Part shown: positions 45,023 through 53,443 of the stretch, one piece after another
How the letters are laid out: each line of letters opens with the position of its first letter
How positions within the stretch are numbered: position 1 is the first letter of the stretch
NCBI RefSeq assembly: GCF_003443615.1
Contig: NZ_CP031967.1
Location: 806,001 to 870,000, forward strand
DNA: 64,000 nucleotides
Direction of reading: 5' to 3'
Source: Alteromonas sp. BL110
Lineage (GTDB): Bacteria; Pseudomonadota; Gammaproteobacteria; Enterobacterales; Alteromonadaceae
The notes under the pieces: model-generated
Told to the model about the DNA's origin: nothing
The model's database searches: none
Seen by the model: only the letters and a program-made list of their open reading frames with translations
Program-made: the position numbers and the translations under genes

Positions 45023-45679
45023 ATGACAGACGTAAAGGAACAAACAAAAGCTATTTCTGCCAAAGCTTACTCCGTTTTAGAAGAATGGTTGAATAGTATT
45101 ACTCACGGCATTGGTTTTATAGCAGCCATCGTAGGTTTAATATTTATGCTGTACCGCGCTGAAAATACATTAGCGTTAGTCACAGCCTCCATTTACGGCT
45201 CTACCCTCATTCTCGTATTTTTAAGTTCCACGCTTTACCATGCTATATCTCACCAACAAGCTAAGGGATGGCTTAAGTTATTCGACCATAGTGCAATATA
45301 CTTATTGATAGCGGGTACTTACACACCTTTACTATTGGTTTCAATTGGTGGCGTATTAGGAATTACTATGACGGCTATTATTTGGAGCTTAGCGCTAGGT
45401 GGTGTCGCGTTTAAACTTATCGCTCAGCACAGGTTTCCAAAAGTGTCAGTAATGACCTATTTATTAATGGGCTGGATTGCCCTTGGCCTTATTTACCCGC
45501 TGTATGTCGCCCTGCCAGGCGCTGGACTCTGGTTATTGGTAGCAGGTGGGCTATGTTTCAGCGTAGGCGTGTGCTTTTATGTGGCAAAAAAGGTAAAGTA
45601 CACCCATGCAATTTGGCACTTATTCGTCATCGGCGGATGCAGTTGCCATTACTTTTCTATTTATTATTTCGTCGTTTAA
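45023..45679 (+). CDS. Hemolysin III/YqfA-like membrane protein
   Basis: A 218-residue integral membrane protein with seven helices, family HlyIII (PAQR-like). SITHGIGFIAAIVGL at the start, SSTLYHAI, LFDHSAIYLLIAGTYTPLLL and a late HAIWHLFVIGGCSCHYFSIYY contain the conserved Ser/His/Asp/His residues of the metal-binding site. Most bacterial members are not haemolysins. The ATG at 45023 has AGGAG six bases upstream; the open frame from 44987 is longer but unsupported. The phosphatase-like gene follows 24 bases later. Confidence 0.9.
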   Translation: MTDVKEQTKAISAKAYSVLEEWLNSITHGIGFIAAIVGLIFMLYRAENTLALVTASIYGSTLILVFLSSTLYHAISHQQAKGWLKLFDHSAIYLLIAGTYTPLLLVSIGGVLGITMTAIIWSLALGGVAFKLIAQHRFPKVSVMTYLLMGWIALGLIYPLYVALPGAGLWLLVAGGLCFSVGVCFYVAKKVKYTHAIWHLFVIGGCSCHYFSIYYFVV

Positions 45680-45703
45680 CAGTAGGTTTTAGATAACGCA
45701 GCC

Positions 45704-46219
45704 ATGCAAGAAGCTGAGAAAAAAGAAGACAGCACAACAGCAAAACCGAATATCGCGTGGTTTTCTCTGCGCGCTGGTCATATATGCCTTGGTAAAAAAC
45801 CGGTTGAAAGTGATTTTGAAAGACTTAAATCACTGGGTGTGACTCACATTGCTACAGTCCAAACCAGTGAAGAGAAGGCGCCGATTATTCGCGACCGATC
45901 AACAGCGGCCGGGTTAGAGTGGCTATGGGTTCCCTTTTTACACCCGTCTTCTGACTCCCCCACCGAAGATGTACACCTTCACCAATACCTTCATGAATTG
46001 TCTCAGATGCTGACTGAGGGGGCTAAGATATATTTACACTGCGACGGTTCACAGCATCGCTGTAGTCTATTGTTCTATGCACTGTGCCACTATTGCCGAA
46101 TTCCATCTAACAGTGCTTACAATGCGCTGCACAGCTTTGGCGCTAGTGCGGCAAATAACCTCAAAAGATCCGAACTAACATGGGCTGCGGAATTAGGTCA
46201 TATCGCACCTAAAATGTAG
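45704..46219 (+). CDS. Protein tyrosine phosphatase-like protein
   Basis: A 171-residue soluble protein with a cysteine-based phosphatase P-loop: LHCDGSQHRCSLLFYALCHY, where HC-x5-R gives C113 and R119. WFSLRAGHICLGKKPVESDFERLKSLGVTHIATVQTSEE upstream has the general layout of dual-specificity phosphatases, and a general-acid Asp candidate lies in the SSDSPTED loop. The usual G-K-G-x-x-R loop is changed, so activity is not assured. It is 24 bases after the HlyIII-like gene and probably co-transcribed. Confidence 0.75.
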   Translation: MQEAEKKEDSTTAKPNIAWFSLRAGHICLGKKPVESDFERLKSLGVTHIATVQTSEEKAPIIRDRSTAAGLEWLWVPFLHPSSDSPTEDVHLHQYLHELSQMLTEGAKIYLHCDGSQHRCSLLFYALCHYCRIPSNSAYNALHSFGASAANNLKRSELTWAAELGHIAPKM

Positions 46220-46224
46220 GTCTT

Positions 46225-46259
46225 AAAAAACGCGCGGCAATAAAAATAATAAGCCGCGC
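46225..46259 (-). terminator. Terminator of oxyR
   Basis: GCGCGGC (46232-46238) pairs with GCCGCGC (46253-46259); the AAAAAA to the left gives a U-run on the minus strand. It lies between the convergent phosphatase-like gene and oxyR. Confidence 0.82.
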
Positions 46260-46276
46260 ATGCTGTTATGCAAAAA

Positions 46277-47185
46277 CTATTTCAACGTTGGCTTTGGCAG
46301 TAGAGGCGAGATGATTTCACCAATACGACGAAACAGCTGCATACGTGTTGTGCCTGAACGCCATACTAACCCAATCTCTCTGAAGCCCTGCTCTTCAGCT
46401 GGGAAGCTTTTAAGGCCAGTGTGCTCAAGGATAGATTGATTTATCGCGAGTTCTGGTAAAAAGGTGTAGCCCATTTTGCTGTTCGCCAATTGCACTAAGG
46501 TGTACAGGCTACTCGCTGCCACGCTGCTAATCTGGTCGCTATGCTGAAGGTTACACGCGCTTACGGCGTGGCCTGTCATACAATGCTCTTGCTGAAGTAA
46601 GAAGATACTCTTTTTGGGCAAGGTTGAAATATCAACAGGGTTAGGCAGTTGCTCAGCCATATCTTCATGGGCGATAAGGTGAAACGGATCGTGCCCCAAA
46701 ACCATCTGTTTACACCCAGGGGTGTCCATTGGCAGCGCGAGGATCAGTAAGTCTAACCTACCGTCGGTCAATTGCTGTAGTAACTTCTCAGTGGTGTCTT
46801 CCTGCATTTCTAGATTGATCTCAGGCAGAAAAGTGGAAAACGCCCCCAACATACCTTCAAATAAAAACGGTGCGATGGTTGGTATAACGCCTAACTTTAA
46901 CGTGCCGCGCTGCCAGTTACCCGCGTTTTGTGCGTACTCCACAAGCTCACCCGCTTCTTGGAGTAACATCTTACTACGCTCAACAATGTCCAACCCCAAA
47001 GAAGTAAACACAAACGTTTTGTGTTCACGTTCAAGAAGCTGGCTTCCAAAGTGTTCCTCTAGATTCTGAATGGCCGTACTCAATGTAGACTGGCTCACAT
47101 TACAGCGTTGGGCAGCACGATGAAAATGTTGCTCTTGATGTAGCGTCACCAAATAATGTAGATGCTTAAGATTAGGCCATTTCAT
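46277..47185 (-). CDS. oxyR: Peroxide-sensing LysR-type regulator OxyR
   Basis: A 302-residue LTTR. The N-terminal HTH (HFHRAAQRCNVSQSTLSTAIQNLEEHFGSQLLERE) is standard; LLQQEHCMTGHAVSAC carries the redox pair at C202 and C211, with the nine-residue spacing of E. coli C199-C208. It activates peroxide defence genes when oxidised by H2O2. The ATG at 47185 has GTGAG upstream; a TTG at 47206 is not needed. Two inverted repeats lie just upstream at 47228-47266 and may be part of its own control. It diverges from the UspE-like gene. Confidence 0.93.
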   Translation of the reverse strand: MKWPNLKHLHYLVTLHQEQHFHRAAQRCNVSQSTLSTAIQNLEEHFGSQLLEREHKTFVFTSLGLDIVERSKMLLQEAGELVEYAQNAGNWQRGTLKLGVIPTIAPFLFEGMLGAFSTFLPEINLEMQEDTTEKLLQQLTDGRLDLLILALPMDTPGCKQMVLGHDPFHLIAHEDMAEQLPNPVDISTLPKKSIFLLQQEHCMTGHAVSACNLQHSDQISSVAASSLYTLVQLANSKMGYTFLPELAINQSILEHTGLKSFPAEEQGFREIGLVWRSGTTRMQLFRRIGEIISPLLPKPTLK

Positions 47186-47227
47186 GGATATCTCACAATG
47201 ATTCAAAAAGGGATTAAAAAATATTGG

Positions 47228-47266
47228 TTTAATCTAACATAAAGATTAAATACAGCCTAGGGCTGT
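47228..47266. promoter_or_regulatory. Paired inverted repeats upstream of oxyR
   Basis: TTTAATCT and AGATTAAA (47228-47235, 47243-47250) and, directly after, ACAGCC-TAG-GGCTGT (47252-47266). They lie 43-81 bases before the oxyR start in a divergent region. Operator or leader structure is possible. Confidence 0.5.
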
Positions 47267-47496
47267 TACTTATGCTTACCTAGCATTACTACCTATTACT
47301 TAAGACCGTGTTTGTATATTAACGTGGCTGCTTTCTTCTATAAGAAGCTTTTAAGAATTTGTTATTACCAACTGGAAAGCCCCTATAAGTAACGTTAGGA
47401 TTAAAGAAGTGCATTAATTACCACATATTTTTACAGCGAAGTAAGACCCGCTCTTGTATCATTCAATCAATTAAGCGAACAACTATTGAGGGCAGT

Positions 47497-48474
47497 ATGA
47501 AAGGACATTATAAAAACATTTTATGTGTGTTGAGCGACTCACATCGTCAAGATGACACAGTTGCCCAAGCACTGCATATCGCCAAAGCTCACCAGGCCTC
47601 GCTTACTATTATGCTTTCTCTTGAATCACTGCCGCCTAATGCAAGTATGGTCATGGAGTCATTCTCTTATGTGGACTCTCAGCAAACCATGGAAACTCAG
47701 GCTCAGCTTTGGTTAAAGCAGCAGGCTGAGAGCTGGAGTGAACAATACGAAGTATCAACAGCAGTAACGGTGGGGCACCCGTTAATTGATATCGTACGCT
47801 ATGTGATGAATAACAATATCGACTTAGTCATTAAGCGAGCAGAAGAAAGCTTTTTAGATAAACTGTTTGGTAGTTTGGATATGCAGCTGTTTCGCAAATG
47901 CCCCTGCCCTTTGTGGGTGATAAACCACAAGCCTCGCAGTCAATACAAAAATGTAGTAGCCGCACTAGATCTTAACTATCATTACCCGAACCACGAGGTT
48001 TCAATAAGACGCGACCTTAACCGCGATATATTGCGACACGCTAGCCAAATAGCCTTATTAGAATTTGCCCAGCTGCATATTGTTCACGTGTTTGATGCGG
48101 TACCGGAAAATATAGCCAGAGATGGATTTATTACCGTCGATAACGACAGAATGGAAACCGATCTGGCGAAAATTCACGCTGAACGTCAAAAGGAATTAGA
48201 CAAGCTACTTTCTGAACTTTCTGATGAACTCGACGACAATGTCTGGGAATACCTACAGCCTAAAAATCACATAGTGCACGGTTACCCACGTCGGGAAATT
48301 GCAGCTACAACCACATCGCTAGATACCGATGTCATCGTTATGGGCACTGTATCTCGTTTAGGCGTACCTGGCTACATTATGGGTGATACTGCCGAAGAAA
48401 CCATTCACCAGTTAAACTGTGCGGTGGTAGGTGTTAAACCTAGAGGATTTGAATCGCCAATCTCACGAGATTGA
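47497..48474 (+). CDS. Tandem universal stress protein, UspE-like
   Basis: A 325-residue cytoplasmic protein with two Usp domains. The first (residues 1-145) starts KNILCVLSD and has a degenerate nucleotide site; the second (about 150-318) ends MGTVSRLGVPGYIMGDTAEETI, an ATP-binding-type loop very like E. coli UspE. UspE is induced in stationary phase and affects motility and stress survival. A GAGGG ribosome site precedes the ATG. A terminator follows. Confidence 0.88.
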   Translation: MKGHYKNILCVLSDSHRQDDTVAQALHIAKAHQASLTIMLSLESLPPNASMVMESFSYVDSQQTMETQAQLWLKQQAESWSEQYEVSTAVTVGHPLIDIVRYVMNNNIDLVIKRAEESFLDKLFGSLDMQLFRKCPCPLWVINHKPRSQYKNVVAALDLNYHYPNHEVSIRRDLNRDILRHASQIALLEFAQLHIVHVFDAVPENIARDGFITVDNDRMETDLAKIHAERQKELDKLLSELSDELDDNVWEYLQPKNHIVHGYPRREIAATTTSLDTDVIVMGTVSRLGVPGYIMGDTAEETIHQLNCAVVGVKPRGFESPISRD

Positions 48475-48504
48475 TATGGTAAATTAACTATCGACTTAAA
48501 CTAA

Positions 48505-48537
48505 GAAGGCCGCGCTTCATTGAAGCGCGGCCTTTTT
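48505..48537 (+). terminator. Terminator of the UspE-like gene
   Basis: AAGGCCGCGCTTCA (48506-48519) pairs with TGAAGCGCGGCCTT (48521-48534), followed by T residues. Confidence 0.92.
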
Positions 48538-48561
48538 GCATATAACAATAAGGTAAGATTA

Positions 48562-49833
48562 CTAAACTACACCAAATGCCGCTTTCAATATAAAGAAGAA
48601 AATAATTGAAAGCAGTGCACCTGCCGGCAAGGTTACAATCCAAGACACAACGATATTTCTAACAATACCTAAATTAAGCGCTGAAACACCACGAGCTAAA
48701 CCTACACCTAAGACCGCCCCTACTAAGGTTTGCGTGGTTGATATAGGCAAACCAGTACCTGATGCAATAACTACCGTACACGCTGCTGCAAGTTCAGCGG
48801 CAAAACCACGGCTTGGCGTTAAATGTGTAATACCTTGGCCAATGGTTTTAATAACGCGATGACCAAATAAAGCAAGACCTGCAACAATTCCTAAACCGCC
48901 TAGTGGTAAAATCCACCAAGCCAGTGTGGCACTTGAGTTAATCTCACCGCCACTGGTAACAACGCTAACTACAGCCGCAAGAGGACCAATCGCATTAGCC
49001 ACATCGTTAGAGCCGTGGGCAAATGCCATACAACAAGCAGTTACTACCATAAGCAGTGCAAATACTTTTTCAACGTTTGCTGCTTGTAAATCTGCATCTT
49101 CAGAACCACTGAATTTCATACGGCCGATGAACCATTTCCCCAGGAAACCCAATGCTATTGCTATGCCGATTGCTAACAAATAACCGTTAATAGCGCTTAG
49201 TTCTAAGCCGACGTGCTTAAGCCCTTTCTTAATAGTGACAAGGGACATAACAAAGCCCGCTAATGCCATATAAAACGGCACATAACGCTTGGCATTGGCA
49301 AACGGAGAAGCGGTTTGGAAGATGAGCTTGTGGGCGCTCATAAAGATAAGGTAAGCAATGATGCCCGATATAGCAGGTGTTACTACCCAACTACCTACGA
49401 TACCACCCACTTTATCCCACGCTACTGCGTCCATGCTGACGCCAGTTGCCGTAAAGCCGATGATGGCACCTATAATTGAGTGCGTTGTAGATACAGGCCA
49501 CCCCAACCATGACGCTACCGCTAGCCATATACCAGCCGCAAGTAGTGACGAGATCATGCCTAATACTAGGTATTCAGGTATGTCTATAAAAAAGGTTGAG
49601 TCGATAATCCCTTTTCGAATGGTAGATGTTACTTCGCCACCTGCTAGGTAGGCGCCAGCAAACTCAAATATCATTGCAATGATAATGGCTTGTTTTATGG
49701 TTAAAGCTTTAGAACCCACTGACGTACCCATTGCGTTGGCAACGTCATTCGCTCCGATACCCCATGCCATGACGAAACCAACGCCGGCGGCAAGGATTAT
49801 AAGAATTAGGCCATAACTTTCAAAAAATTCCAC
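48562..49833 (-). CDS. pit: Low-affinity phosphate transporter Pit
   Basis: A 423-residue PiT-family (PHO-4) carrier with about ten to eleven helices. It has the paired family signatures GANDVANAMGTSVGSKALT near the N-terminus and AHGSNDVANAIGPLAAVVS in the second half, and two further repeats WPVSTTHSIIGAIIGF and LPISTTQTLVGAVLG. It moves divalent metal-phosphate or phosphate with protons. The start is GTG 49833 with GGGAG nine bases away. It lies downstream of phoU; a candidate Pho box at 50090-50107 suggests PhoB control. Confidence 0.93.
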   Translation of the reverse strand: MEFFESYGLILIILAAGVGFVMAWGIGANDVANAMGTSVGSKALTIKQAIIIAMIFEFAGAYLAGGEVTSTIRKGIIDSTFFIDIPEYLVLGMISSLLAAGIWLAVASWLGWPVSTTHSIIGAIIGFTATGVSMDAVAWDKVGGIVGSWVVTPAISGIIAYLIFMSAHKLIFQTASPFANAKRYVPFYMALAGFVMSLVTIKKGLKHVGLELSAINGYLLAIGIAIALGFLGKWFIGRMKFSGSEDADLQAANVEKVFALLMVVTACCMAFAHGSNDVANAIGPLAAVVSVVTSGGEINSSATLAWWILPLGGLGIVAGLALFGHRVIKTIGQGITHLTPSRGFAAELAAACTVVIASGTGLPISTTQTLVGAVLGVGLARGVSALNLGIVRNIVVSWIVTLPAGALLSIIFFFILKAAFGVV

Positions 49834-50173
49834 GGATAATCGCTCCCGATCTAAACGCGATTTAGGCTGGACGCTACTTGAGTAAGTAGCATGATCTCTT
49901 CACCCCAAGGGTTAGAGAAAGAAGTTAAAGACAAATTGTGTTTTATCATAAGGTTCGATTAAATTTTGCACGATCTGTTCTTGGCTGCGGCGCATGATAA
50001 CGTAATCGTCATAGAAGCCATAGCGAAAATCACTGAAAAACGATAAAAGTATACGGAATTATTTGAATGCGATGATAAATTCACCAAATATTGCAGTTTT
50101 ATGACAAATAAATTTCGCAAACATTCAGTTTTATACATCGATACGCAAAATAACACTGACCATTTGGACAGGA
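49834..50173. other. Intergenic region between phoU and pit with Pho-box candidate
   Basis: 340 AT-rich bases. Apart from the minus-strand Pho-box-like site at 50090-50107 I see no terminator or ORF of merit. Confidence 0.45.
50090..50107 (-). promoter_or_regulatory. Candidate Pho box upstream of pit
   Basis: On the minus strand, TTGTCATAAAACTGCAAT matches the PhoB box CTGTCATAAATCTGTCAT at 14 of 18 positions, with the seven-base repeats spaced by four. It is about 257 bases before the pit start. Confidence 0.5.
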
Positions 50174-50890
50174 TTACGTCAAATCTTCCAGTTTTTGCTG
50201 CATATTTTCCAGTGGCGTATGCCTTACATCTGTACCGCGAGTAAGATAAACCACATATTCGCACACGTTTTTACATCTATCACCAATTCGTTCTAACGAG
50301 CGCATGGCCCATAAAACATCAAGCCAATCCTGCATATCGTCTGTGCTTTTTTGCATTTCTGACGTGGTGTAGGACAACAACCGCTTGTACTCACTGTCAA
50401 TGCGGTTGTCTTGGTCGTACACTTCTAATGCCGCGGCTTCATCTTGACGGGCAAAGGCATCGAATGTGCCGCGCATCATCGCCGCTACCCGCTCTCCAAT
50501 AAGCAACATGCTACTCTTAATGGTATTAGAGCTTGGCAGCTTATTGCGTGTCACCAGTTTTGCAATACGCTCTATTTCATCGCCCATTCGCTCAATGTCG
50601 GTAATGGCTTTTGAAATGGTCATGATTAAACGCAAGTCACTGGCAGTTGGATGACGCTTCGCAATAATACGCAAGCATTCTTCGTCTATTTGAATTTCCA
50701 TAGAGTTAATTTTCAAGTCGTTTAACACCACTTTTTCAGCCAGTGCGGCGTGATTGTGCTTTACCGCTTTTAAGGTATCCACCAGCTGCTGTTCAACTTC
50801 ACCTCCCATGGTCAATACCGAGTTACGCAAGTTTTCTAACTCAATATTAAACGTACCAGAGATGTGCGTATTTAGGGCTACCTGACGCAT
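50174..50890 (-). CDS. phoU: Phosphate signalling protein PhoU
   Basis: A 238-residue soluble helical protein with two PhoU repeats. It has LENLRNSVLTMGGEVEQQ near the start, the E-x2-D-x3-D-type metal-binding helices (DEECLRIIAKRHPTASDLRLI, and AMRSLERIGDRCKNVCEYVVYL). PhoU links Pst activity to PhoR/PhoB signalling and prevents excess uptake. AGGAG precedes the ATG. It follows pstB by 171 bases, so it may have its own signal or share the pst transcript. Confidence 0.95.
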   Translation of the reverse strand: MRQVALNTHISGTFNIELENLRNSVLTMGGEVEQQLVDTLKAVKHNHAALAEKVVLNDLKINSMEIQIDEECLRIIAKRHPTASDLRLIMTISKAITDIERMGDEIERIAKLVTRNKLPSSNTIKSSMLLIGERVAAMMRGTFDAFARQDEAAALEVYDQDNRIDSEYKRLLSYTTSEMQKSTDDMQDWLDVLWAMRSLERIGDRCKNVCEYVVYLTRGTDVRHTPLENMQQKLEDLT

Positions 50891-51061
50891 AGCATTTTCT
50901 CCTAGCGGCTTAAGCTTGGTAAGTAGTATTTGATTAAAGTGCTTGTGTTTCGTGTATGACTGTTATGACAGCCCGCTTTGCCCTCATGGCAATCAGTAGG
51001 GCTGTGATGAAACACAGTAACGTTACCAAATTCTGTATTTGAACGGACACTCACTTCTACA

Positions 51062-51868
51062 TTAACCATATCGACCCGTAATGTAATCTTCGGTTTGCTT
51101 TTTATCTGGCATGGTAAACAGCGTGTCACTGTCTGCATACTCTATCAGCCTCCCTTGGTGGAAAAAGGCGGTGTAGTCGCTTACCCGTGCTGCTTGTTGC
51201 ATGTTGTGTGTCACAATAATAATGGTGCACTGCTTCTTTAGTGCTTCCATCAACTCTTCGATAAAAAGCGTGGTTAGCGGGTCAAGCGCTGACGTGGGTT
51301 CATCTAACAGCAGTATGTCGGGTTTCAACGCCAGCGCTCTGGCAATCACTAAACGCTGCTGCTGTCCGCCAGATAAAACGTGGGCTGATTCAAACAGGCG
51401 ATCTTTTACCTCATCCCACAGTGCAGCTTGTTTTAATGCACCTTCAACAGCATCGTCTAAATGTCGGCGAACCCTTACACCTTGAAGCTTAAGCCCGTAA
51501 CACACGTTTTCATAGATGCTCATAGGAAATGGATTTGGGCGCTGAAATACCATACCCACCTTTGTTCTTAGGCGTGATACGTTGACTTTACGGCTATTGA
51601 TATTTCGACCATCAATTATAATTTCACCCTTGTACTTACACCCGTCATATAAGTCGTTAAGGCGATTAAAACAACTGATTAGCGTTGATTTACCGCAACC
51701 ACTTTGACCAATTAGCGCTGTAATTTTGTTTTTGGGTATACGCATGCTGATGTCATTTAACACATGCTTACTACCAAACCATAGGTTAAGATTTTTCACC
51801 TCCACTGCGGTTTGTGCTTCACTAATATCATTAACGTTTAGCGTATTGTGTTCAAACAACTTCAACAT
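51062..51868 (-). CDS. pstB: Phosphate ABC transporter ATP-binding protein
   Basis: A 268-residue ABC ATPase. Walker A is [10 protein letters not shown], signature [15 protein letters not shown], Walker [14 protein letters not shown]-loop [13 protein letters not shown]; the Q-loop [18 protein letters not shown] is diagnostic for PstB. It powers phosphate uptake by PstCA and senses flux for PhoU. It follows pstA by 15 bases. The first 20 residues are not conserved, so the start is moderately certain. Confidence 0.96.
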   Translation of the reverse strand: MLKLFEHNTLNVNDISEAQTAVEVKNLNLWFGSKHVLNDISMRIPKNKITALIGQSGCGKSTLISCFNRLNDLYDGCKYKGEIIIDGRNINSRKVNVSRLRTKVGMVFQRPNPFPMSIYENVCYGLKLQGVRVRRHLDDAVEGALKQAALWDEVKDRLFESAHVLSGGQQQRLVIARALALKPDILLLDEPTSALDPLTTLFIEELMEALKKQCTIIIVTHNMQQAARVSDYTAFFHQGRLIEYADSDTLFTMPDKKQTEDYITGRYG

Positions 51869-51883
51869 GTTATAAAACCTGTA

Positions 51884-53443
51884 TTATCCTTTGATATAGC
51901 GTTTGCGCAGCCGCGCTCTAAGTACCACTGCCAGTATGTTTAATACAAAGACCACGGCAAGTAAAAGTAAGCAAGAAGCAAACATCATACTTGCACTTTT
52001 TCCATCGGTTTGGCTGTGAAACGCTCCGTCATAAATAAGCACGCCCAAATGCATAAACTGTCTATCAAGATGGAGATAAGGAAACTCACCATCTATAGGC
52101 AACGTTGGCGCAAACTTAACCGCCCCAACAAGCATTAGTGGTGCAACTTCTCCTGCCGCCCTTGCAATGGCTAGAATTACACCAGTCATAATGCCAGGAG
52201 ACGCTATAGGTAAAACGGTACGCACTATGGTTTCAATTTTGGTTGCGCCTAATGCGTAACTGCCCGCTTTTAACCCTTCTGGCACGCGACGCAAGCCTTC
52301 TTCAGTAGCAACAATAACCACAGGTAAAGTTAAAATAGCCATGGTCAATGCCGCCCAAAATACACCAGGACTACCCATCGTTGGCGCGGGCAATGTTTCA
52401 CTAAACAATAGCTCATCAATACTGCCGCCCAGGGTATAAACGAAGAAACCAAGCCCGAATACACCGTACACAATTGAAGGTACCCCAGCCATATTACTTA
52501 CGCTTACACGAATAATGGTGGTTAGCGCGGTATTGGGAGCATATTCGCTTAGGTAAATAGCCGCTAGTACTCCAAAAGGCGTTACAATTATGGTCATTAA
52601 AAAGACCATGAAAACAGTGCCAAACAAGGCTGGGAATACGCCGCCAGAAGTATTTGCTTGCTTGGGGGAATCGGTAAGAAACACGCCAATTTCTGAAAAC
52701 ACTACCTGCCATTTTTCGAACGTACTTAAACGGCTTACGAAATCTACATCCTGAATGCTTGAGATGGGGATAACAAACGGCGCACCGTCTGCAAAACTCA
52801 CCAGCAAGGTATATCCAGCGCGTGTATCTTCCAGTGCCTCTACTCGTTTTTGGTATTCGTTAAATGAAGCAACTAAGCGTTCTCTTGCCGGGGCATCGGC
52901 CACCACGTTTCGTTTATCAAACTGAGACAGCGCTTCGTGAATAGGCGCAAGATGTTGGGTATTGAGCGCTTCAATTTGTGAACTTATCTGTGCAACTTCT
53001 TCTATAACAGTATCAATATTATCTAGGCTTTGAGGCGGCTGTGACGGTACGACAATATATTCAGGTACCGCTAAAACACGCCTACCATCTATCAACTTAA
53101 TTTCTGCGCTTTTTTTCGCAAGTCGCGTACCATCCAGCTGACTGCGGGATAACTGAATTTGAAATCCATAAGGATTTAGAGCATCCGAATACTTAAGGGT
53201 AATGTCATTATTTGACGGTTCATCAAATATGTTCGCAAGCACTGAAAAAGTGGTGCCGTCTTGATATTTTCCACTTACGGTGTAGATAGGTTCTGGCCAA
53301 AAGTAAGCGGTACCACGATAACTAATCAGTATAAGTACACTCACAAGGGCAATCAGCAATAGACTAGTGAAAAAAGCGGTTAAGCTAATGACTAACGATT
53401 GGCGTTGGACCGGATTTAATCCAAAAGATGCTTGCTTAGCCAT
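51884..53443 (-). CDS. pstA: Phosphate ABC transporter permease PstA, enlarged
   Basis: A 519-residue permease. The last 270 residues (from VFPALFGTVFMVFLMTIIVTPFG) are a standard PstA core ending in the EAA-type loop RRVPEGLKAGSYALGATKIETI. Before it, a single helix (residues 20-42) and about 210 periplasmic residues rich in coil (IDTVIEEVAQISSQIEALN and the following helices) precede the core. E. coli PstA has about 296 residues. It overlaps pstC by eight bases. The added domain could contact a binding protein or PstC. Confidence 0.92.
   Translation of the reverse strand: MAKQASFGLNPVQRQSLVISLTAFFTSLLLIALVSVLILISYRGTAYFWPEPIYTVSGKYQDGTTFSVLANIFDEPSNNDITLKYSDALNPYGFQIQLSRSQLDGTRLAKKSAEIKLIDGRRVLAVPEYIVVPSQPPQSLDNIDTVIEEVAQISSQIEALNTQHLAPIHEALSQFDKRNVVADAPARERLVASFNEYQKRVEALEDTRAGYTLLVSFADGAPFVIPISSIQDVDFVSRLSTFEKWQVVFSEIGVFLTDSPKQANTSGGVFPALFGTVFMVFLMTIIVTPFGVLAAIYLSEYAPNTALTTIIRVSVSNMAGVPSIVYGVFGLGFFVYTLGGSIDELLFSETLPAPTMGSPGVFWAALTMAILTLPVVIVATEEGLRRVPEGLKAGSYALGATKIETIVRTVLPIASPGIMTGVILAIARAAGEVAPLMLVGAVKFAPTLPIDGEFPYLHLDRQFMHLGVLIYDGAFHSQTDGKSASMMFASCLLLLAVVFVLNILAVVLRARLRKRYIKG

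Noticed and set aside
50154..50171. Second Pho-box-like sequence on the minus strand just after phoU
   Set aside because: Only the first seven-base repeat fits; the second half does not match at the right spacing.
50902..51138. Small minus-strand frame between phoU and pstB
   Set aside because: It overlaps the 3' end of pstB, has no ribosome site and no recognisable protein pattern.
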